From: Planctomycetota bacterium
Lineage (GTDB): Bacteria; Planctomycetota; Brocadiia; Brocadiales; Bathyanammoxibiaceae
Length of the DNA: 10,629 bases
Direction of reading: 5' to 3'
NCBI GenBank assembly: GCA_030623665.1
Contig: JAUXLO010000041.1
Coordinates: 1-10,629 of the forward strand
Every line of letters begins with the position of its first letter. Within the stretch, counting starts at the first letter, position 1. The notes under the pieces were generated by a model that saw only the letters and a list, made by a program, of their open reading frames with translations, was not told the DNA's origin and ran no database searches. A program made the position numbers and the translations under genes. Shown one piece after another: positions 6,496 through 10,629 of this stretch.

Positions 6496-6732
6496 ATGAC
6501 ACAAACAGAGGAACTGTTGGTCTTTACCCAGGACACCTGTCCGAAATGTGATGAGGCAAAGAAAAAGCTGAAGGAAGCGGGCCTGGAATATAAAGAAATC
6601 CGTATCGACAGCGTAGAGGGAAGGGCAGAGTTCGCCCTCCAAATCTCCAGCATAAGCACTACACCGGCCTTCCTCTATAAGGGTGCGGAGTATGATAAGG
6701 TAGAGGATATATTGAGCCAGCGGGGGAGATAG
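6496..6732 (+). CDS. Small dithiol glutaredoxin-like protein (CPKC)
   Basis: A 78-residue thioredoxin-fold protein of glutaredoxin/NrdH size. The active-site motif CPKC (C15-C18) follows the first beta strand (LLVFTQDT), and the cis-proline region is STTPAF (P57). Such proteins reduce disulfides or mixed disulfides, and some carry a [2Fe-2S] cluster. AGGGG lies about ten bases before the ATG, overlapping the end of nifS, and the gap to nifS is 6 nt, so it belongs to the nifUS operon. In that setting it may reduce persulfide or disulfide intermediates or pass on clusters. The CGFS motif of cluster-carrying monothiol glutaredoxins is absent, so a redox role is the safer reading. Confidence 0.85.
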   Translation: MTQTEELLVFTQDTCPKCDEAKKKLKEAGLEYKEIRIDSVEGRAEFALQISSISTTPAFLYKGAEYDKVEDILSQRGR

Positions 6733-6789
6733 CATTAGATTTGTTTTTGCCAACATAGTCAAACCGTTCATAAGGAGAAGAACCGAGAG

Positions 6790-7143
6790 ATGAAGAAGAT
6801 AATACTTGGAGCATTCTTAGTCCTGAGTATGGCCTTTGCATCTGACACGTCGAATTGCCGGGCGCAGGAGGTTGACTCCAATCAGCTCTACGGGATGCTC
6901 TGCGCTCTGTGCCATGGCCCCAACGGTCAACCTACGGAGCAGGGTGTGCAATTCGGTTCACCGGATTTCACCGACCCCGCCTGGCAGGCCTCAAAGACCG
7001 ACGAGGAGCTAGTAAAATCGATGATAGACGGCACGGATAACCAGGACTACGCCCCCGTAAAACAATTTGTCATGGACATGCTAGGGATTGATATAGACGT
7101 GGCCGAATTCATACCGAAGGTAAGGAGCTTTGGAGGTCAGTAA
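6790..7143 (+). CDS. Exported monoheme c-type cytochrome, class I-like
   Basis: A small electron carrier of the periplasm or equivalent compartment. Residues 1-18 are a signal peptide (MKK, then a hydrophobic core ending in AFA). The heme motif CALCH (C38, C41, H42) follows the start of the mature protein, as in class I cytochromes c, and is followed by GPNGQPTEQG and then DFTDPAWQASKTDEELVKSM, typical of small soluble cytochromes. The distal Met ligand is not in the usual MPAF form; M78, M95 and M97 (in VMDMLG) are candidates. AAGGAG lies about 12 nt upstream, rather far. It starts 57 nt after the glutaredoxin stop and may belong to the same transcript, which ends at the terminator at 7162-7211. 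Function beyond electron transfer is not shown. Confidence 0.9.
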   Translation: MKKIILGAFLVLSMAFASDTSNCRAQEVDSNQLYGMLCALCHGPNGQPTEQGVQFGSPDFTDPAWQASKTDEELVKSMIDGTDNQDYAPVKQFVMDMLGIDIDVAEFIPKVRSFGGQ

Positions 7144-7161
7144 GACAGACCGCAATGAGGT

Positions 7162-7211
7162 GGCACCGGCCTTGTAATGATACGGATGCCGGCTCCTTTT
7201 GTTTTGGTTTT
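7162..7211 (+). terminator. Probable rho-independent terminator after the cytochrome gene
   Basis: GGCACCGGC (7162-7170) pairs with GCCGGCTCC (7188-7196) through a five-bp core and two outer pairs, around a long loop, and is followed at once by TTTTGTTTTGGTTTT (7197-7211). It would end the nifU-to-cytochrome transcript. Confidence 0.6.
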
Positions 7212-7232
7212 ATGCACGTTTAGATTTATAAT
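7204..7232 (+). promoter_or_regulatory. Candidate promoter for the polyferredoxin gene
   Basis: TTGGTT (7204-7209) and a perfect TATAAT (7227-7232) are 17 nt apart. The -35 overlaps the T-rich tail of the terminator. Transcription would start near 7239, exactly where the first hairpin repeat begins, placing both repeats in an 84-nt leader. The -35 matches at only three of six positions. Confidence 0.5.
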
Positions 7233-7238
7233 TGTTTT

Positions 7239-7292
7239 GTAGCGGCAGAGCTCGCTCTGCTATCATATAGGGGCAGGCTCCCGTGCCTGCCC
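7239..7292 (+). repeat. Two tandem hairpin repeats in the polyferredoxin leader
   Basis: Unit 1: GTAG (7239-7242), then GCAGAGC-TC-GCTCTGC (7245-7260). It shares the TGTAGCG foot with the element at 1077-1128. Unit 2: GGGCAGG-8 nt-CCTGCCC (7271-7292), the same hairpin as at 574-595, with the flanking CCGTGCCTGCCCTG also shared. Unit 2 is preceded by ATAG rather than GTAG. Confidence 0.7.
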
Positions 7293-7322
7293 TGAAAACG
7301 GTTGGTAGTCTCACACCAAAAT

Positions 7323-7949
7323 ATGTTAGACATCCTTAAAGAGCTGATCAAGTACAGCACCGGCTCCCCCACAGGAGAGGGGGTAGACGCCCGGCGGCGT
7401 GAATTCTTCAGGGACACCCTGACGCAGGCTGCGGATGCCCTGGGGGAGGTTGCAAGGATTGCGGCCGCGGGCCGGCCCAAGAGATACCTGAGGCCTCCGG
7501 GTGCCGTGGCGGAAGAGGATTTTCTATCACTCTGCACCATTTGCGACGAGTGCATAAAGGTCTGTCCGCACTACGCCGTAAGGGGTGCAGACGATATCGA
7601 CAGCGGGCTGCCGCTCGGTTCGCCCATAATAGACCCTCTTGAGCAGCCCTGCATGCTGTGTGAGGATTTCCCCTGCATAAAGGCCTGTAAGGACGGCGCG
7701 CTGCTGATGCCCGGGAGGCGGGAAGACGTCAGGATGGGCGTGGCGGTGGTTGACAAGGAGTCCTGCATATCGGGCGACATACAGTTCTGCCAGGCCTGTG
7801 TGATAGCCTGCCCCTTCCCGGAGGAGGCCATTTCTATGAAGGACGGGAGGCCTGTCGTAAACAGGGAAAAGTGCACCGGCTGCGGCATCTGCGAAAAGGC
7901 GTGCATGACCGTCAACTCCGCCTGCGCCATCAAAATAATCCCCCGGTAA
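7323..7949 (+). CDS. NapG/MauM-like polyferredoxin with four [4Fe-4S] motifs
   Basis: An electron-transfer protein predicted to hold four [4Fe-4S] clusters. The cysteine sets, numbered from ATG 7323 (208 residues), are C71/74/77/81 (CTICDECIKVCP), C110/113/118/122 (PCMLCEDFPCIKAC), C148/156/159/163 and C184/187/190/194 (CTGCGICEKAC), plus a lone C201. Their spacing and PIIDPLEQPC between sets one and two match the NapG/MauM ferredoxin-type family. The N-terminus has a twin-arginine-like RREFFR (25-30), but the stretch after it is amphipathic, not a clear hydrophobic export core, so location is uncertain. Neither ATG 7323 nor an in-frame TTG at 7302 has a clear ribosome-binding site; ATG is preferred. 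No nitrate reductase or amine dehydrogenase genes are nearby, so its partner is unknown. It converges on the protease gene with 21 nt between. Confidence 0.85.
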   Translation: MLDILKELIKYSTGSPTGEGVDARRREFFRDTLTQAADALGEVARIAAAGRPKRYLRPPGAVAEEDFLSLCTICDECIKVCPHYAVRGADDIDSGLPLGSPIIDPLEQPCMLCEDFPCIKACKDGALLMPGRREDVRMGVAVVDKESCISGDIQFCQACVIACPFPEEAISMKDGRPVVNREKCTGCGICEKACMTVNSACAIKIIPR

Positions 7950-7970
7950 CAGTACTTTGGCTTCCTCTCC

Positions 7971-8630
7971 TTAGGCCTCCACTCGGGGAAAAACCACCTC
8001 TACTTGCAGACCCTTCAGGACTTCTTGTATCTTGTTGGCAAGGGCCTCCTTTGTGCCGTCATCCCTGACCCTGCCTGCAAAGAATAGCCCGACCAGCTTA
8101 TTGTCCTTTTTTGTCAAGACCGGGGCGCCTGAGTCTCCTTCCCTTAATAACTCATCTGTCTCGATCAAAAGCTGTGACTTGAATTCCTTCTTTCTCATCC
8201 CACCGTTGAAATGGACCTCTTCGTTCCAGTGTGTCTCTCTCACGGTTCCGTAGGTCTGTGTGTAAGCGCCTATTATCCTTACCCCCATGTTTCTCTCTGC
8301 GGTTGCTATACCTTTTATGGTACCGTGCTCCGGCAATGAGTTTCTGAACCTCACATCCGCCTTTATGGCGGCGATGGCGGCATCCACAAGATTGCCTACG
8401 CTTTTGAGCGGTATGGCTTTTTCGAAGCCTGCTACCTTGTTAATTGATCTACTCATTGCCGGCTGAATGACTGAGTCTCCTAATCGCGCCCGGCCGTTCA
8501 GTACATGGTTGCAGGATAGCAGGTAATTTTTCTTGTTTGTCTTTCCCCTGACAAAACAACATAAGGTTCCCTTCATGCCATAGATTCTTTCTATGCTTAT
8601 TCCCGCTAAGAGTGGCCTGTGTCTTTTCAT
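7971..8630 (-). CDS. Trypsin-fold serine protease (Nal1-like), no signal peptide
   Basis: A 219-residue chymotrypsin/trypsin-fold protein. The catalytic triad is readable: H42 in LLSCNHVL, D83 in LVDAAIAAI and S167 in GDSGAPVL. The order RPLLAGISI, then GTLCCFVR, then the NHV block, then GDSVIQP, then the VDAAIA block, then GDSGAPV, then VGLFFAG, then a C-terminal NKIQEVLKGLQVEV helix, matches Nal1-like bacterial proteases. There is no signal peptide or membrane segment, so as predicted it stays in the cytoplasm, although its upstream neighbour is a lipoprotein. The ATG overlaps that neighbour's stop as ATGA, so translation is coupled. It is the last gene of a three-gene minus-strand unit. 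Substrate unknown. Confidence 0.85.
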   Translation of the reverse strand: MKRHRPLLAGISIERIYGMKGTLCCFVRGKTNKKNYLLSCNHVLNGRARLGDSVIQPAMSRSINKVAGFEKAIPLKSVGNLVDAAIAAIKADVRFRNSLPEHGTIKGIATAERNMGVRIIGAYTQTYGTVRETHWNEEVHFNGGMRKKEFKSQLLIETDELLREGDSGAPVLTKKDNKLVGLFFAGRVRDDGTKEALANKIQEVLKGLQVEVVFPRVEA

Positions 8631-9160
8631 GGGATGCTCTGGGGTGCCGTCAGGGGCAGGAGCTCTATCTCAACCCTCAGCCTTTTACCGGGAACAAGCA
8701 AGTCAGTTAGAAACTGAGGCCACTCACTTGGCGCACTCATGGGTTTGAATGCCTTCGTGGCTGCCTCTGCCAATTTTTCAGGGCTAGGCGGAGTAGAGGC
8801 GAATGAGACTTCGCTAATTACGCTGCCTTGCTTGCCGGCTTCATACTTTAGGGTAAAGTCAGAAGAGGCAAAAGGCGCGGGTATGTAAGTGGCTACGTAA
8901 AAATGTTCAGGGTCCGGCAGATAGGTAATTTCCTCCGTAGTATATATGGGTATTTTGCTTTTGTCGGGCTTCCCCACGTCCTCCACAAAGTATTTAGTTA
9001 CCAATATATACGGTTTGTTGAGGTAAAAGGGTACGCCATGAAGGGGATTACCATCGTCATCGGGATCGACCTTCTTTACGACAAGCTGGGAACTGCATCC
9101 CCAAAGAAAGATGAACATCAAAGTACTGAGCAATAAAAGAGCCTTGTTTTTTGTGTACAT
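8627..9160 (-). CDS. Lipoprotein of unknown function
   Basis: I do not recognise a family. The 177-residue protein begins with a lipoprotein signal peptide: MYTKNK, a hydrophobic core (ALLLLSTLMFIFL), then WGC with the acylated Cys at 22, followed by SSQ. S-S after the Cys does not suggest retention in the inner membrane. The mature part has few helices, many Pro and Tyr residues and a long middle section (HFYVATYIPAPF, then DFTLKYEAG) that reads like beta strands. The start is supported by AGAGGTGA a few bases upstream of the ATG on the minus strand. It lies 45 nt after the IPT protein gene and overlaps the protease gene by 4 nt, so the three are very probably one operon. A role as surface anchor or partner is inference only. 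Confidence 0.8.
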   Translation of the reverse strand: MYTKNKALLLLSTLMFIFLWGCSSQLVVKKVDPDDDGNPLHGVPFYLNKPYILVTKYFVEDVGKPDKSKIPIYTTEEITYLPDPEHFYVATYIPAPFASSDFTLKYEAGKQGSVISEVSFASTPPSPEKLAEAATKAFKPMSAPSEWPQFLTDLLVPGKRLRVEIELLPLTAPQSIP

Positions 9161-9205
9161 AGCTTCACCTCTGCTATCAGGAAGGCCACAATGTGATTTA
9201 GTCAG

Positions 9206-10629
9206 TTACGGACACTTAAACATTTTAGAGGAGCTGCCGTAGGAGTTATAGACTTTTACTGAGACCCGACTTCCTTGAAGGTCTTCGTGGATTCTGGCTA
9301 ACAGCTCTCTTTCGTTTATAAAGTCTGCGTCAACCTCTCTGTCATCAACCAGGGCCTTTGTGTTGCAATCAAAATGGTTTCCTGAAATGGTAACTGGAAC
9401 CCCTTCGCCTGGTGCGGGATGGCCTGCCGGTTGAAGCCCTGTTATCTGCGGACCGGCCACGGCGTTTGTGTAGTTGAAATCGTGCGGCTTGCTTATACCC
9501 ATGGGTGTGACCACTCTTACACGGGCTTTCTTTGCGGCGGCTTTTTTAGAGGGGGGAATGGCTGCGAGGAGTATCTGTCGGTTGATCAACTTCATGGGCT
9601 GCACGTCTCTGCCGTCCACCTCAATCCGTGCTCGGTAGTCGAAATTCTTGCCCTCGATCAGGACCTGTGTCTCTAGGTTGCACGGTCCGGAGTTAGGAAA
9701 AATGGAGCTGATTTCCGGCACCATGTCACTGATTTCACATTCTTTTGCCCTGTTGGCCTTACTGCTGTCAAAAGGAAGAAACAGCCTGCCGGTCCTTATC
9801 GGCATCAGGAACTTGAGCCTGTCCATTCGGGTGATGAGGCCGTGCATCACAGTGTCCTCCCATCTAGCCTTCCACCCGTCCTTTTCTTCTTCTGGCAAGG
9901 CCTCTTTGCGCTTGTCGGCCTCTTTTTTGTATTCTTCTATTTTTTCACGGATATGATAATAACACAGCAGTAGATCACTGGACCCCACGTAATTGAAGGC
10001 CTTTTTTGAGTGGTCTCTTACGTTTACCCAGTTTGTGGTCATGGTAAGCCTGACCATGGGCAGTTCGCCGGGTACGGCGATAAGGATGTATACCTGTCTC
10101 GTACCCTTTTCGGGCACCTTTTTGTTCTGTCCGACGAGCCGCGGGCCAAAGAGCCAGCCCACCTCCTCATCGCCCCGCATAAAGCCTATAAGGGTTTGGT
10201 TGGAGAGTATAGCCTCGCTTTCGGCATTGTATGCCTTCAGGAGGGATGCGCTTATGGGAGGTGCCGCGGCGCGCGCGCCTCCGAACAGTCCTCCCATTCC
10301 CCTGGCCTTAAAGGGCTTTTCCTCCTGCTTTTCGTCGTTGGCTTGCGGGGAAGAGGTCCCGGAAGTTCCGGCCCCGGGAAAAGAGAAGTCCAACCCGAGC
10401 TTCCTGCTGACAGCGCTCCATGCGCCTATGTGCTGTACGTACTCCTGGGGGATAAAATGATAGATGTAAGGCTTCCTTCTGTTGTTCATGACCTTAAGCG
10501 TGGCTGTCCATGTCTCCTTTTCTCCTTCTCCCTTGATAAGCCCCTTATCCACAAGGTCGCAGGGCTCCGGAAGTTCTATCCGCACGGAGGCCTCCGCGTA
10601 AATATTTCTGGAATCGAATTTTCTCCAGC
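9206..10629 (-). CDS. Protein with two C-terminal IPT/TIG domains, N-terminus beyond window
   Basis: The frame is open to the right edge: the 14 codons above GTG 10585 have no stop and read smoothly into it, so the true start lies outside and GTG 10585 is probably internal. Numbered from that GTG, residues 289-373 and 379-457 are two IPT/TIG (immunoglobulin-like) domains, each opening with the typical P-x-I-x-x-hydrophobic-x-P-x-G pattern (PEISSIFPNSGP; PQITGLQPAGHP) and containing IEGKNFD or ISGNHFD. Before them are a Gly/Ala-rich segment (95-110), a beta-like region (GWLFGPRL, TRQVYILIAVPGELP) and a charged helical stretch (211-245). Such domains usually serve surface binding or protein-protein contacts. 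The gene heads the unit with the lipoprotein and protease. The N-terminal two-thirds is unrecognised; whether it is exported cannot be seen. Confidence 0.75.
   Translation of the reverse strand, partial: WRKFDSRNIYAEASVRIELPEPCDLVDKGLIKGEGEKETWTATLKVMNNRRKPYIYHFIPQEYVQHIGAWSAVSRKLGLDFSFPGAGTSGTSSPQANDEKQEEKPFKARGMGGLFGGARAAAPPISASLLKAYNAESEAILSNQTLIGFMRGDEEVGWLFGPRLVGQNKKVPEKGTRQVYILIAVPGELPMVRLTMTTNWVNVRDHSKKAFNYVGSSDLLLCYYHIREKIEEYKKEADKRKEALPEEEKDGWKARWEDTVMHGLITRMDRLKFLMPIRTGRLFLPFDSSKANRAKECEISDMVPEISSIFPNSGPCNLETQVLIEGKNFDYRARIEVDGRDVQPMKLINRQILLAAIPPSKKAAAKKARVRVVTPMGISKPHDFNYTNAVAGPQITGLQPAGHPAPGEGVPVTISGNHFDCNTKALVDDREVDADFINERELLARIHEDLQGSRVSVKVYNSYGSSSKMFKCP

Noticed and set aside
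7302..7322. TTG 7302 as start of the polyferredoxin
   Set aside because: No ribosome-binding site supports it and it lies just after the repeat hairpin; ATG 7323 is the simpler choice, though not proven.
10583..10585. GTG 10585 as the true start of the IPT protein
   Set aside because: The frame stays open upstream to the window edge with plausible residues and no ribosome-binding site near this GTG.

Overview
The window is a bacterial chromosomal segment of moderate GC. The gene set suggests a Gram-negative, respiring anaerobe or microaerophile: full-length NifU and NifS, an exported monoheme c-type cytochrome, a NapG/MauM-like polyferredoxin, a [4Fe-4S] family-4 uracil-DNA glycosylase and signal-peptide lipoproteins. 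The style of the GTAG-headed intergenic palindromes, together with the cytochrome, reminds me of anammox-type planctomycetes (Brocadiales). That is an impression; no rRNA or other phylogenetic marker is present to prove it.

Layout. (1) Positions 1-518: 3' part of a family-4 uracil-DNA glycosylase. (2) 519-821: a gene-free stretch packed with short palindromes, several carrying a GTAG tetranucleotide at the hairpin foot. (3) 822-1839, minus strand: a 65-residue two-helix membrane protein and a UreH/NicO-like metal transporter, separated by a two-hairpin cruciform repeat at 1077-1128. (4) 1921-2709, plus: a class III Sir2 deacylase. (5) 2769-4115, minus: cysteine synthase followed by a small exported cysteine-rich protein. 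(6) 4116-4453: a divergent control region with a good sigma70-like promoter in each direction. (7) 4454-6732, plus: a compact nifU-nifS-glutaredoxin operon, then a small cytochrome c and a terminator. (8) 7204-7949, plus: a promoter, two hairpin repeats in the leader, and a polyferredoxin. (9) 7971 to the right edge, minus: an unrecognised three-gene unit, read as an IPT/TIG-domain protein (cut by the edge), a lipoprotein and a trypsin-fold protease.

How the genes fit together. CysK makes cysteine; NifS removes its sulfur; NifU assembles Fe-S clusters; the small glutaredoxin may supply thiol reduction or cluster transfer. Possible consumers of these clusters lie close by (the polyferredoxin and the uracil-DNA glycosylase). 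No nitrogenase gene is visible, so nifUS here may be a general Fe-S system. The most notable observations are the GTAG-hairpin (REP/BIME-like) elements, the loss of one cysteine of the CxxC motif in the C-terminal Nfu domain of NifU, the divergent cysK/nifU promoter region with a 9-bp direct repeat, and the IPT protein/lipoprotein/protease unit.
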